Part shown: piece after piece, positions 49,550 through 60,383 of the stretch
Position numbering within the stretch: position 1 is the stretch's first letter
Layout: each line of letters starts with the position of its first letter
Source of the DNA: Microcebus murinus
Lineage: Eukaryota; Chordata; Mammalia; Primates; Cheirogaleidae
Assembly: GCF_040939455.1 (NCBI RefSeq)
Contig: NC_134106.1
Location: forward strand, 76,763,001 to 76,827,000
Direction: 5' to 3'
Length of the DNA stretch: 64,000 nucleotides
Made by a program: the position numbers and the translations under genes
The notes under the pieces: model-generated
Databases searched by the model: none
Told to the model about the DNA's origin: nothing
The model's input: only the letters and a program-made list of their open reading frames with translations

Positions 49550-51565
49550 CTGGGGTAAACCATTCGTGCCTGTCCCCACAGGGCAGTACCCTCGTCCTGA
49601 CCCTGGAGGATCAGATTGCATATCACAGTTTGGCTGACCACACAGGATTAGAACAGCCGTCTGGAGAAGATGCTGATGACCACTGCAGGTAATGCGGGTG
49701 TTCCTCAAGACTCGTCTACTCATTCAATAAAAACTACCTTCGTCCCACTGTGTACCTGGCTCATGTAGCTGCCAGGAACCCAAGAGATGACTAAAACTAA
49801 AAACAAAACAAATACATGGTCCCCACAATCTGGAGCTCAGAGCCTACCAGGGGAGACAATATTAATGTACCATCAACTAAGACTAAAGCCACAAAGAGTG
49901 GAAGAGGGACCTGAGCGTAGAAGGAAGGGGGTCTGGACCTGGAGGCAGGGCAGGCCTTCCTGTGCAGCTAATGCCAGAGGAGCCGAGTAACTGAGAGGAA
50001 GAGATGGAGGTAAGGAGGCAGTCAGGGGCCTGCTGGGGGAGAGAGGAGAGCATCCCAGGTGGAGAGACTGGCACATGCAAAGGCCCTGTGGCAGGAGGGA
50101 AGATGGAAGAAAATGAGGGCAGTAAGGCTGGAGTGCAGAGAATGAGATCAAACGAGCTGGGTGGGGTTGGCTACCCATGCAGGAGGTGGCGTGCGTCACG
50201 CAAACAGTGTGAAGCTCGGGCGAGCATTCTTTATGTTTTCCAGGCCCCTGATTATTTGCAATGAGGAAAATAATAGTATCTACTTGTTGGGTAGTTGTGG
50301 CAATTAAATGAGATAGGCCAAGCCCTGGGCTTGGTGCCTGGCACAAATTAAGCTCTCTAGACATGTTAGCTATTATTTTTAGTTAAATTACTTTTATTAT
50401 CATATCCAACAATAATATATTTTAAAAACAAGGATCAATTATGCAGTTGAATTACTGTTATTATCTAATTCTAATTGGAGACTTTGAAGGAGCCATGCCA
50501 GGCAAATGATGGCTCCGAGGGAGCTGGGCCATGGGGCCTCCTGGGTGGTCCTCCGTGTTTTCCTGCCTGTTTGGGTCTACACATTCTCACAGCACCAGTG
50601 TGGGGACTGAGTGCAGCTGGGGTGGCAGGTCTGGATCCCAGCCCGCTTTCCCGGGCCTGGGGACAATGGGACCAGCCCTGTGGAATTAAGGAGTGAAGGG
50701 CACCCTGCACACGAACAGTGTTGGGCCCAAGGCCCAGTCACAAAAGTGCCCCACGTATGTGGGCAGCTGCCAGGGCCACCACAGGAGTTGTGATCCGCTG
50801 ATGACAGGGTTGTGGAGCCCCAGCAGGCAGCTGTCCACAAGTGGCACCTCCACTATGGCGAGCTCCAGGAGGTTCTGATTGGCTCACTTCCTGCCACCCA
50901 CCGGGAGAGGCAGATCAGGTGAAGTGAGGACACCTCCTAATAAGATAGCAAAGAGCCAGATGTGTCAACCAGATGGACAGCCTCAAAGACTTTTGACTGC
51001 TTAAAAACCATCTGAGAAAACAAAAAGAAAAAAAAGCCAATCATCTGAGAATAAGTTGCAATAGAAATGGCCAAAATAGAACTACAGAAATTAGGAGGTG
51101 TAGATGGTACTTAGAACATTTGCGTTACTCAGTCCCTTCAGTTTATCTAATAATCTCTGATTCATACAGAAATAGATTTTTGTTTTGATAATAGCTATCA
51201 CTTTTTGAGTGGCCACTATGCACCAGGGGTTTCGCATACATTATTACCTTTAACCCTTAAAGCAATCCTGACGACACAGTGCTGGCAGCTCAGGTGAGAA
51301 CTTGTCAGTCCAAGCTCCACCTGTGCCCTCGCACTACTCCACGCCACTTGAGGGTTTTGCCCGAGGGATTGACTGTAGGGCATCCTGTCTCCACTCCAGC
51401 CACCACACCCTACATTGCCCCCAGTCATGCATCCTCATGTTCCCATCCATGTCTCAGAATTTACAATGAGGAGTCAGCCTAGAGCTCCAATCAAAGATTG
51501 CTTTGGCTGATCCCTAAACCTTTTTTTTTGATGGTGCATACGCATCATTTAAAAATGTTTAATTT
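49550..51565 (-). other. Sequence upstream of the last recognised FAM178B exon
   Basis: Probably further FAM178B intron, but no upstream exon could be proven. Contains a MIR (50235-50385) and an open minus-strand stretch at 50577-50840 with no recognised similarity. No promoter or CpG island is evident. Confidence 0.45.
50235..50385 (+). repeat. MIR element
   Basis: GGAAAATAATAGTATCTACT, TGGGTAGTTGTGGCAATTAA, ATGAGATAGGCCAAGCCCTG, GCTTGGTGCCTGGCACAAAT and GTTAGCTATTATTTTTA form a clear MIR tail. Confidence 0.8.
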
Positions 51566-51899
51566 GGGCTGGGCATGGTGGCTCACGCCTGTAATCCTAG
51601 CACTTTGGGAGGCCGAGGTGGGCGGATTGCTCAAGGTCAGGAGTTCGAAACCAGCCTGAGCGAGACCCCGTCTCTACCAAAAATAGAAAGAAATTAATTG
51701 ACCAACTAAAAATATATATATACAAAAAATTAGCCGGGCATGGTGGTGCATGCCTGTAGTCCCAGCTACTCGGGAGGCTGAGGCAGTAGGATCGCTGAGC
51801 CCCGGAGATTGAGGTTGCTGTGAGCCAGGCTGACGCCACGGCACTCACTCTAGCCTGAGCAACAAAGTGAGACTCTGTCTCAAAAAAAAAAAAAAAAAA
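51566..51899 (+). mobile_element. Lemur-type Alu with target duplication
   Basis: Starts GGGCTGGGCATGGTGGCTC. It contains AAATTAATTGACCAACTAAA with a TATATATATA run, and ends in about 18 A. The direct repeat AAAAATGTTTAATTT flanks it at 51551-51565 and about 51895-51908. Confidence 0.95.
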
Positions 51900-52814
51900 T
51901 GTTTAATTTATACCTCCAACAAATATACATTTGTAAACTATATAAATGTAATATGATACTAACATGCTATATATACATTATAACTTATACTCAAAAAAGA
52001 ATTTAAAAAAAGGTGAGCTACTGTGGTCTTGGTTTTCACCTTAAGAAACTGGAGAAAAAAGGGCCAAGTAAGCAGAAGAAAGGAAACAATAAAGATAACA
52101 CAAATCAATAAACCAAAAACAGGAAGACAATAAAGAAAGTCAATGAAATCAAAAGCTGGTTCTTTGAGAAGATCAATAAAGTTGATAGACTTTGAACCTG
52201 ATTGATCAGAAAGAAGAAAAAAACACAAATGACCAATATCAGAACAAAAAAAAGATCATCATTACTGACCCAACAAACATTAAAAGGATAATAAACAAAT
52301 ACTATGAACAAATCTAGGCCAATAAATTTGACAGATGAAATGAACACAAACTAGCATAGCCTACCCAGGAAGAAACAGATAATATAAATAGCCTTAAATC
52401 TATTAAAGAAATCAGATTTATAGTTAAAAACTTTTCCACATAGAAGACTAAGAGCCCATATGACTTCACTGGCTGATTTTACCAAACATTTAAGGAAAAA
52501 ATAATACTACTTCTACACAAACTGTCAGAAAACTGAAGAGGAAAGAATACTTCCCAACATGTCTATGAAGCCAGCATTATTATGAAAACACAATTAGAAA
52601 GAGAACACTATAGACTAATAGCTTCATTAACATAAATGCAAAAGATCTTAACAAAAATTTACCAAATTGAATACATAAAAAATTAATACACACGACCAAC
52701 TGGAATTTATTCCAGAATGCAAGAATGAATGGACATTCAAAAATCAATGTAATTTACCATACTGAGAGACTAAAAAAGGAAAACCATTTGATTATCTCAA
52801 AAATCCAACATCCA

Positions 52815-53098
52815 GGCCAGGCACAGTGGCTCACACCATAATCCTAGCACTTTGGGAGGCTGAAGAGGGAGGATTGCTTGAGGTCAGGAATTCAGGACTA
52901 GCCTGAGCAATGTAGTGAGACCCAGTCTCTACAAAAAATAGAAAAATTAGCCAGGCATGGTGGCACAGGCTTGGCGTTCCAGCTACTCAGGAGGCTGAGG
53001 CAGGAGGATCACTTGAGGTCAGAAGTTTGAGGCTGCAGTGAGCTATGATCATGCCACTGCCCTCATGCCTGGGCAACAAAGTGAGACCTTATTTAAAA
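52815..53098 (+). mobile_element. Alu inside L1
   Basis: Starts GGCCAGGCACAGTGGCTC. The L1 text AAAAATCCAACATCCA is repeated on both sides (ending at 52814, and 53099-53114), a 16-bp target duplication. Diverged dimer with the GAGCTATGATCATGCCACTG variant, so an older Alu. Confidence 0.95.
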
Positions 53099-53279
53099 AA
53101 AAATCCAACATCCATTTCTGATAAAAATTCTCAGCAAAGTAGGAGTTTATTAAGGTTATATTATAGGATAAAAGGTCAATATACAAAAATCAGTTATATT
53201 TCAATATACTAGCAACGAACAATCTAAAAATGAAATTAAGAAAACAATTCCACTTATAATACATCAAAAAGAATAAAAT

Positions 53280-53570
53280 GGCCAGGTGAGGTGGCTCATA
53301 CTTGTAATCCTACCACTTTGGGAAGCTGAGGTGTGAGGATTGCTTGAAGCCAGGAGTTAGAGACCAGCCTAGGCAACATAGCAGACCCTATCTCTATAAA
53401 AAAATTTAAAAATTATCCAGGTGTGGTGGTGCACACCTGTAATCCTACCTACTTGAGAGGTTGAGGCAGGAGGATCATTTGAGCTCAGGAGTTCAAGGCT
53501 GTGGTGAGCTGATGGTGCCACTGCCCTCATGCCTGGGTAACAGAGCAAGACTCTGTCACACACACACACA
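53280..53570 (+). mobile_element. Alu inside L1
   Basis: Starts GGCCAGGTGAGGTGGCTC and ends in a (CA)n-A tail. The L1 text AAAAAGAATAAAAT is duplicated at 53266-53279 and 53571-53584. It lies 180 bp from the previous Alu; both interrupt the same L1. Confidence 0.95.
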
Positions 53571-55296
53571 AAAAAGAATAAAATATTTGGGCATAAATTT
53601 AGCAAAAGAATTATGAGAGTTGTACACTGAAATGTTGAAAGAAACTAAAGAAGATCTAAATAAATGAAAAGATATCCCATGTTCGTGGATTAGAAAGTGA
53701 ATATTGTTAATATGGGTAACATGTTAATTTTGCTTCAAATTGATCAATAGATTCAATGCAATACCAATAAAAACTCTAGCAGGATTTTTTTTTTTTGGTA
53801 GAAAACCACAAGCTCATTCTAAAATTTATATGAAAATGCAAAGGTTCAAAAGGAGCCAAAACAATTTTGAAGAAGAAGAACAAAGTTAAAGGACTTAAAC
53901 TATCTGATTTCAACATTCACAAACAGAGACACTTACAATGAAGACAGTGGGGTAAGCTTAGACATATAAATCAAGGAAATAGAATGGAGTCCAGAAATAG
54001 ACCCCCATACACATGATCAACTGATTTTTGATAAAGGTGCTGATTCAGTGGGGAAAGAATAATCTTTTCAACAAATGGTGCTGGAACAAGTGGATAGCCA
54101 TATGTAAAAAAATTGACCTTACCTAATATCAGAAACAAAAATTAACCCAAAATGGATCACAGACTTAAATGTAAGAGCTAAAATTATAAAACTAGAAGAA
54201 AATAGGGAAAGACCTCAATGACCCATTTCACAAATATTCCTTAAATATGATACAGAAAGCACAAACTATAAAATATCAATATATTGGACTTTATTAAAGT
54301 ATAAAAACTTTTGTTTTTCAAAAGATAATGTCATTCTAATGAAAAGAGAAGCCACATATTGGGAGAGAATACTGGCAAAACATGTATCTAATAAAGGATT
54401 GTAACTAGATTATATAAAGAATTCTTACAATTCAATAAGAAGACAAACAACCCAGTAAGAACATGGGCAAAACAACAGAATAGACACTTTGCCAAGGAAA
54501 ATAATACAGATGGCAGATAAGTCCACAAGAAGATTACCAGTCTTTAAGTAAATGTAAAATAAAACCCAAATGAGCTACCACCTATTAAAAAGACGGAGCA
54601 TAACAAGTGCTGGCAAGGATATGGAGCACTGGAAGTCTTATACAATGTTGGTGGAAAATAATACAACCACTTTGGAAACATTTAGCAATTTCTTAAAGGC
54701 GTAAACATACATTTACTGTATGACCTAGCCATTCCACTCCTAGACATTTACCCAATAGGAATGAAAACAAATGTCCAAAGACTCGTATAAGAATATTCAC
54801 AGCAGCTTCATTTTAAATAGCCTCAAAACTGGAAACAACCAAAATGTCTGTCAACAAGTGAGTGGATAAACAAACCATGTTACATCCACACAATGAAATA
54901 CTACTCAGCAATGAAAAGAAATAAACTACGGACACATGCAATGACATGGATAAATTTTAAGACAATTATGCTATGTGAAAGAAGGCAGACCAACAACAAC
55001 AAAAAAGAGTACATACATATGATCCCATTTATATAAAATTCTAGAAAATACAGACTAATCTAAAAGTGAAAGAAAGTAGGTCAGTAGTTTCCTACAGACA
55101 AGAGTGGGGGGAGAGATTAATTATGAAGAGGCACAAGGAAACTTTTGGGGGCAATGGATACATTTATTAGCTTGATTGTGGTAAGGTTTTATGGGTTTAT
55201 ACATATGCTGTACAAGTACAAATGCATACAAATTAATAGATGTCAATTGTACCTCAATAAAGCTGTTTTTAAAGGAAGGATGAGCTATCATATTAA

Positions 55297-55661
55297 CCAC
55301 TTCAGTACGATGCTCACGGGCCGCGAAACCTTGCCCACAGCCGGCACTCATAGTCCACACGATAGCTTGTGCTGTGCATTGACAACGAATCCATTTTGCT
55401 CTTGTGATGAGGAAAGCTTTAAAGCACTGAAAGCTTGTTTGACTTTACAGGCAGCTTTAGGAAAATGACTATAATAACTCCTACTAAGGACTTGTTAAAA
55501 GGTCACAGATTCATAGTAACTTATTAGTGGAACATACACACTGCAACTGCAGAGCTAAAAGCTGTAAAAGTAAAAGCTTTTGGCTGTCGGCTAAAGTTGA
55601 CGCTCAGCTGTGCGCATTCATCTATGGCTATCGACTATAGTCGACGCTCGTACTGAAGTGG
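55297..55661. mobile_element. piggyBac-type non-autonomous DNA transposon
   Basis: A 365-bp element flanked by TTAA on both sides (55293-55296 and 55662-55665), the hallmark target of piggyBac transposases. Its ends are inverted repeats: CCACTTCAGTACGA at the left, and the exact reverse complement TCGTACTGAAGTGG at the right. Near the right end lies the palindrome TCGACTATAGTCGA. There is no transposase frame, so it would need a partner in trans. The ends are still perfect over 14 bp and several CpGs remain, which suggests modest age. piggyBac families are known from lemurs; the exact family is not recognised. Confidence 0.87.
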
Positions 55662-55665
55662 TTAA

Positions 55666-56141
55666 TATAAATGTTAAGGTTTTCTTTCTGCACCCCAGTG
55701 GCTATCCCACCTCCGAGACCCCCACTTAATGAGCCTTGTGCAGGCTGTGGCCTCTCCAGAGACCCACAAGAGAGAATTGGGACATTTCTAGAAGAATAAC
55801 TCTCCACGGGAGGTAATTTCAGATTAATACTGATATGGGAAAAGAAATACAGTATAGATACATATATGACCATAAAAATATATATAAATTGTGGATTGTG
55901 CATTAATTGTGTTCCTGGAAATAATCACAAGAAACTGTTACTAAGGAGTACTTAGGGGGAAGAAGTAGTTGTGGGAGGGGCTGATGAGGGAGGCTTTCAG
56001 TTTTTATTCTGCACCTTACTCTAGGATTTGAATTTGCTAAACCTGGTACATAGAGTACTTTAAAAAATTATAATAGGGGTTACTTGGGTGGTGAGATTAT
56101 TGGCCATCTTATTTTTGTTTTATTCTTTTTATAAGAAGCAA
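55666..56141. other. AT-rich sequence between transposon and provirus
   Basis: No gene is seen. The part from 55980 to 56141 resembles an old L1-type 3' UTR (TTCAGTTTTTATTCTGCACC, TAGAGTACTTTAAAAAATTA), but I cannot fix its identity. Confidence 0.4.
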
Positions 56142-56147
56142 CTTTAC

Positions 56148-56586
56148 TGTTAGAGGCAAGGACCCTCAAAGACCCTCAACTCCCCTATGACTCGTCCTAC
56201 GCACGGACTTCGCCCTGGAAAATTCCAGCTATAGCTCCGAGAAGAATGCATTCCATGACGTGCTGACCACGGGATGCTCCAGGGAGTGCTGACTGCAATT
56301 GTTCCCAACCACCTGCCAGGTTGGAGATGAGTAACCAGTCAAAAACAGGATACTGATAAGACGCTGATTGGGGCTGATTAACCCAGACCCAAGCCTCATC
56401 GTCGCCCCACTCTATTTTTTGTTTCTACTTCCTTGTTTCTGTATGCTTATAAAACCTACTAAGAATCTAAGTAAAGCAGACCTTGACAACCATTTGCTTG
56501 GTCTCGTTCCTTTCTCTTGCCCATCTCTTTCAGGCAAGGTCCCCCTTGACCCCTGCGAGTAACAGAAGGTCCCGTGGGTCGGGACA
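56148..56586 (+). repeat. 5' LTR of the provirus
   Basis: 439 bp from TGTTAGAGGC to GGTCGGGACA, with the TG...CA ends of retroviral LTRs. A TATAAAA box lies at 56448-56454. An AGTAAA at about 56470-56475 could serve as a weak poly(A) signal. It differs from the 3' LTR at six bases and one indel; five of the six are C/T or G/A changes at CpG sites. A 64-codon frame in the LTR is repeated in the other copy but has no recognised meaning. Confidence 0.97.
56448..56454 (+). promoter_or_regulatory. LTR TATA box
   Basis: TATAAAA, placed about 130 bp before the LTR end, as expected for the start of a short R region. The same box is present in the 3' LTR at about 62134-62140. Confidence 0.7.
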
Positions 56587-56588
56587 AG

Positions 56589-56606
56589 TGGCGCCCAACG
56601 TGGGGC
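56589..56606 (+). other. Primer-binding site, tRNA-Lys1,2
   Basis: TGGCGCCCAACGTGGGGC, 18 bases, two bases after the 5' LTR. This is the tRNA-Lys1,2 complement used by Mason-Pfizer-type and Jaagsiekte-type betaretroviruses. Confidence 0.93.
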
Positions 56607-56701
56607 CCGAGGTACGGACCTTTGTCGGATGACGCTGCGTTCTTCGGCCGAAGGAAACCCTACAGAGACCCTCGTTCTGCCGCTCACAGAGTCGACGGTC
56701 T

Positions 56702-56708
56702 GGTGAGT
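56702..56708 (+). promoter_or_regulatory. Candidate proviral splice donor
   Basis: CTG/GTGAGTAA in the leader, 33 bases before the gag ATG; a good match to the donor consensus. It would serve the spliced env transcript. Inferred from position and sequence only. Confidence 0.45.
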
Positions 56709-58557
56709 AAATTTTTACATTGTCATCCCATTGAGATGGGCCATTCATTGTCTAAAGAGGCCGTTTTTATTAAGGATCTCAAGGCCTCGCTCAGAGAGAG
56801 AGGAATGAGAGTTAAGAAAAAGGATCTAGTAAAGTTTTTTGTGTTCATTGATCGTGCTTGTCCTTGGTTTATTGTTAGTGGACCTGAGATTCACCCACGC
56901 AAATGGCAGAAGGTAGGCAGAGAGTTAAACAATTTACTTCTGAATCAAGGCCCAGATGCCGTCCCTGTATATGTTTTCTCGTACTGGGGGACTAATCAGA
57001 GATATTGTTGAAGGGGCAGATTCAGACCCCAATAAGAAGCAGCTACTCTCCGTAGCGGAATTTTGCCTCCGACCCGTGTCACGGTCTGCTTCGAGAACGT
57101 CGTTAGAGGCGGCCAAAGGGTCAACTTCCCCTAATAATCCTGAGGGACCAACATGCCCTTCCCCTTGCCCCTTGGTTTGTATTAATATGCCCCCTCAGGA
57201 CCCCTCGGCTGAGCTCCAGACATCTAGGGACGAGCCCCCGATTAGTAAGCCAGACACCAAGACCCTCTATCCTCCCTTACCCGAAGGTACAGCCCCTCAT
57301 GCATTTAATTACCTGGTATTCAAGAAACAACCCCTCCAAGAGTCCCTCGACCCCGCAGAAGAGGCAACCCTCAAAAAGGAAGCGGCCCGATATCACAATC
57401 CCGAATGGCCTCCTCCTTACGCACCCCAAATTTGCGCACCTTCGTTAATGCCTCCCCTTACTTTTGCGTGCCCTTACTTCTGCGTGCCAAAGAAGACTTA
57501 AGTCAAAGGGTTATGCAATTAAAGGATGTCTTACAACTTCAAAAAGAGTTTGCCCAGCTTTCCAAAGACTTGTCCTCCCTCCAAGATACACTTAAAGATT
57601 TGGTCTTCATTAGCCACCCACATCATGAGACCGCCCAGTCATACGCCACCTTAAATAAAAAATCCTTAAAGTCCTCCCATAAAGCCCTAGCATTCCCGGT
57701 AGTTACCAGCTCTAATAGGCAAGGAGACCTTGCCGCCCCTTCTTCTAGCCAGTCCCCGCCCCAAGATTCAGATAATGAGGATACAGAAGAGAGAGAAAGG
57801 GAAAGTGAAGGTGATGACCCCCCGGAGGAGGCAGTCCCGGGGGCCCACTGCAGAGCCCACTGAGTTCCGCAGACTAAAACTTAAGACTTTAAAAGAATTA
57901 AATTCTGCTATTAGGACGTATGGGCCCAATGCACCCTTTACCTATTCCCTCCTAGAGGCAGCCTCAGGGGGCGGCTACCTGCTCCCCGGAGAATGGGTCA
58001 AACTAGCACAGGCGGTCCTTTCTCGCGGGAAGTTCCTCTCTTGGAAGGCCGACTTTCTCGACCGCTGTCATACCACGGCTGCTAATAATTTAAAAAACCC
58101 CAATTCTGCATCTTGGACCCTTGAAAAACTTAGCGGACAAGGAAAGTTTGCCACTGAACAGCGCCAAAGGGGACTCCCGATCGGGCTTTTGTCTCAGACC
58201 GCCGCAGCCGCCTTTGGCGCCTAGCGAGCACTTCCCTCTACGGGATCTGTCCTTACTCCCCTGACAAAAATCACCCAGGGAGCTCAAGAGGGTTTTAGTG
58301 AATTTGTGGGCAGGCTTTTAGAGTCTGCTGAACGAGCCCTCGGACACGAAGATGAGAATAATAGGCTCATTAAACAATTGGCCTATGAAAATGCCAACAG
58401 CACCTGTAGGGCCATCCTCAGGGGCAAACTCAAAAATAAAGACCTTAATGACATGATTAGAATGTGTAATGATGTTGACCCCTTCGCCCATAAGGTATCG
58501 CAGGCCGTGCAGCTTGTGGTTGGGGCCACCATCCAAGGGACCGCGGCACAGAGGGAC

Positions 58558-58599
58558 TGCTTTAAATGCGATCAGCCAGGGCACTTTGCGAGACAGTGT
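58558..58599 (+). other. gag: Gag zinc knuckle 1
   Basis: Encodes a CX2CX4HX4C knuckle with all four metal-binding residues intact. In retroviruses these bind genomic RNA. Confidence 0.95.
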
Positions 58600-58671
58600 C
58601 CTTTAGCCACCTCCTCTGCTGCCCCTAACCTCAGTGGACCACCAGGCAGGCCAACTCGGCCCCCCTCCCTC

Positions 58672-58713
58672 TGTCCTCGCTGCAAGAGGGGATACCATTG
58701 GGCTAGTGAATGC
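58672..58713 (+). other. gag: Gag zinc knuckle 2
   Basis: Second CX2CX4HX4C knuckle, also intact, with aromatic YHW residues. Confidence 0.95.
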
Positions 58714-58757
58714 CGCTCTAAGACCGATGCCCTTAGAAATCCCTTGCCCCCCCTTTC

Positions 58758-58764
58758 GGGAAAC
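58758..58764 (+). promoter_or_regulatory. Candidate gag-pro frameshift site
   Basis: GGGAAAC, a known type of -1 slippery heptamer, set in the gag frame as G GGA AAC. The -1 frame opened here runs without a stop into the dUTPase start at about 58875. No pseudoknot was modelled. Confidence 0.6.
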
Positions 58765-59697
58765 AGCCTGAGGGGCCAGCCCCGGGCCCCTCGCCCTATT
58801 CAATTTCAGTCGGCCTCGGGGAACAGCCGACAAGAGGATCCCCAGCCCCTAGACTCCTCCGAGCAATCACAGGGAGCGCAGGAGTGGACTTGTGTGCCTC
58901 CTCCGACACAATATTAAGACCTGAGGATGGTGTTCAAATTTTGCCCACTGGCTCCTTTGGACCCCCCCCCCCCCCCCCCCGCTAACATGTTCTTTTTTAT
59001 TCTGGGCTGAGCCTCCTCCACTCTTGCAGGGCTCATAGTCCACCCCTCCATAGTAGATAGTGACTTCACCGGGGAAATTAACATCTTAGCCAGTGCGCTT
59101 ACAGGCCCTGTGTATGTCTCTAAGGGACAGCGCTTAGCTCAGGCATTACCCTTGCCCCTTAATACATCCTTCCCAGCCATCGCCTCTAACTGAGGTGCTT
59201 CCTGCCCTGGCTCTTCTGATCTCTATTGGGTCCAAGCTATCACCAAAGAATGGCCCACCCTGCGGCTAAAATTAGATGGTAAACTTTTTGAAGGCCTTCT
59301 TGATTCAGGCGCCGATTCCACGGTTATTGCCCAAGATGCCTGGCCCGATTCATGGCCACTGCAGCCCTCCCTTACGCACTTACAAGGTATAGGACAGTCT
59401 AGAGATACTCTCCAGAGCTCAAAAACTTTGACATGGGAAGACTCTGAGGGAAACAGAGGTACTACTCAACCCTTTGTAGTCCCAAACCTACCTGTTAACT
59501 TATGGGGGCGTGATATCCTTGCACAAATGAATGTCATTATGTGTAGCCCCAATGAAGTTGTAGCCAGCCAAATGCTTAAACAGGGATTCCTCCCATGACA
59601 GGGTTTAGGCAAAGAGGGTCAGGGACTAAGAGCACCCCTAACCACCATCCCTAAGTCAGACAGATCAGGACTAGGGTTCAAAGACCATTTTTCGTAA
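58765..59697 (+). pseudogene. pro: Betaretroviral pro (dUTPase and protease), broken
   Basis: In the -1 frame relative to gag. The dUTPase part starts SAGVDLCASS at about 58875 and continues as VDSDFTGEI after a frame change at the poly-C tract (58962-58980). Stops interrupt it at 59008-59010 (TGA), 59191-59193 (TGA) and 59596-59598 (TGA). The aspartic protease has its DSGAD active-site motif at 59302-59316 and a GRDIL block near 59506. A G-patch (QGLGKEGQGL) follows at about 59599. The last in-frame TAA is 59695-59697. The dUTPase-protease-G-patch order is typical of betaretroviruses. Not functional. Confidence 0.9.
58962..58980 (+). repeat. Poly-C tract in pro
   Basis: Nineteen C in a row inside the dUTPase region, at the point where the reading frame changes. 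Likely unstable in length. Confidence 0.95.
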
Positions 59698-60383
59698 GGG
59701 CCATTAATCCCCCTGCACTTCAGGCAGATAAAATCACTTGGAAGAGTGACTCACCTGTCTGGATCGATCAGTGGCCCCTCCCATCTAACAAGCTAGCCGC
59801 AGCTATAGCGTTAGTGCAGGAACAATTAGCTGCCGGACACATAGAGCCCTCTACTTCACCATGGAACACCCCTATTTTCGTCATCCAAAACAGGACTGGC
59901 AAGTGGCGGCTGCTACAAGACTTACGGGCTGTTAACCAAACAATGGTTCCCATGGGGGCACTCCAGCTTGGTTTGCCTTCGCCCATAGCCATCCCCAAAG
60001 GCTACTATAAAATAGTCATTGACCTGAAAGACTGCTTCTTCTCCATACCATTGCACCCAGATGACTGCTAACGCTTCGCTTTCAGTCTCCCGGTAGTAAA
60101 CTGTATAGGACCCTCTCCGCGCTTTCAATGGCGAGTATTGCCTCAAGGCATGGCCAACAGCCCTACCCTTTGCCAAAAATATGTAGCTCAGACAATTGAT
60201 TCTTTTAGAATTCAACATCCTCAGCTATATATAATTCATTATATGGATGACATTCTTTTTGCCGGAGCCAACGAGGCAACCTTACTTCAAGTTACCATGC
60301 AGGTTGTCTCGGCCTTACAGGTTCGAGGCCTCCGCTTGTCCCCCGAAAAGATTCAGGTCTGCCCCCCTCCTCTGCAGAACTAA
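59697..60383 (+). pseudogene. pol: Betaretroviral pol (RT only), truncated
   Basis: The pol frame is -1 relative to pro, as in betaretroviruses. It encodes RT fingers and palm, with LPQGMANSP and the catalytic YMDD motif at 60240-60251. A TAA breaks it at 60069-60071. Shortly after the palm (near 60360-60383) the sequence runs directly into env, so the RT connection, RNase H and integrase are absent. Such a copy could not replicate or integrate by itself. Confidence 0.93.

Larger units (their letters stand above)
52015..55275 (+). mobile_element. L1, 5'-truncated, ORF2 C-terminal part and 3' UTR
   Basis: Plus-strand L1 text: AAGCTGGTTCTTTGAGAAGA, TATCCCATGTTCGTGGATTA, ATAGACCCCCATACACATGA, AACAAATGGTGCTGGAACAA and a 3' end ACCTCAATAAAGCTGTTTTT. 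The coding frame is broken in many places. Two Alus with clear target duplications sit inside it (52815-53098 and 53280-53570). It is an older L1M type rather than a young L1, and is antisense to FAM178B. Confidence 0.88.
56736..58917 (+). pseudogene. gag: Betaretroviral gag, broken
   Basis: Starts at an ATG followed by a glycine codon (a myristoylation-type start) and reads a matrix domain to about 56985, with a CPWF motif. The frame shifts in a GGGGG run near 56985, again between 57440 and 57500, and again near 57820-57850. A TAG interrupts it at 58222-58224. In order: matrix; a proline-rich part with a PPPY late-domain motif at 57409-57420; a leucine-heptad stretch (about 57501-57604); an acidic linker; capsid (about 57850-58530) with a QGAQEGF major-homology region just after the stop; nucleocapsid with two CX2CX4HX4C zinc knuckles. 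Ends with TAA at 58915-58917. Structural polyprotein of the virion; non-functional here. Confidence 0.93.

Noticed and set aside
50577..50840. Minus-strand open stretch with NLLELAIVEVPLVD-like reading in another frame, upstream of the last recognised exon
   Set aside because: Looked exon-like, but no convincing splice pair or family match could be found.
52105..52347. Minus-strand frame of 80 codons rich in hydrophobic residues
   Set aside because: Antisense of A-rich L1 ORF2 sequence; the runs of F, I and V come from poly-A rich codons read backwards.
56368..56562. 64-codon frame in the 5' LTR, repeated at 62053-62235 in the 3' LTR
   Set aside because: It spans the TATA box and R region; the repetition is due to LTR duplication. 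No sign that it is a real accessory gene.
59008..59193. Idea that the TGA codons in pro are recoded
   Set aside because: Other frames of the same provirus are broken too; no sign of recoding, simple decay is enough.
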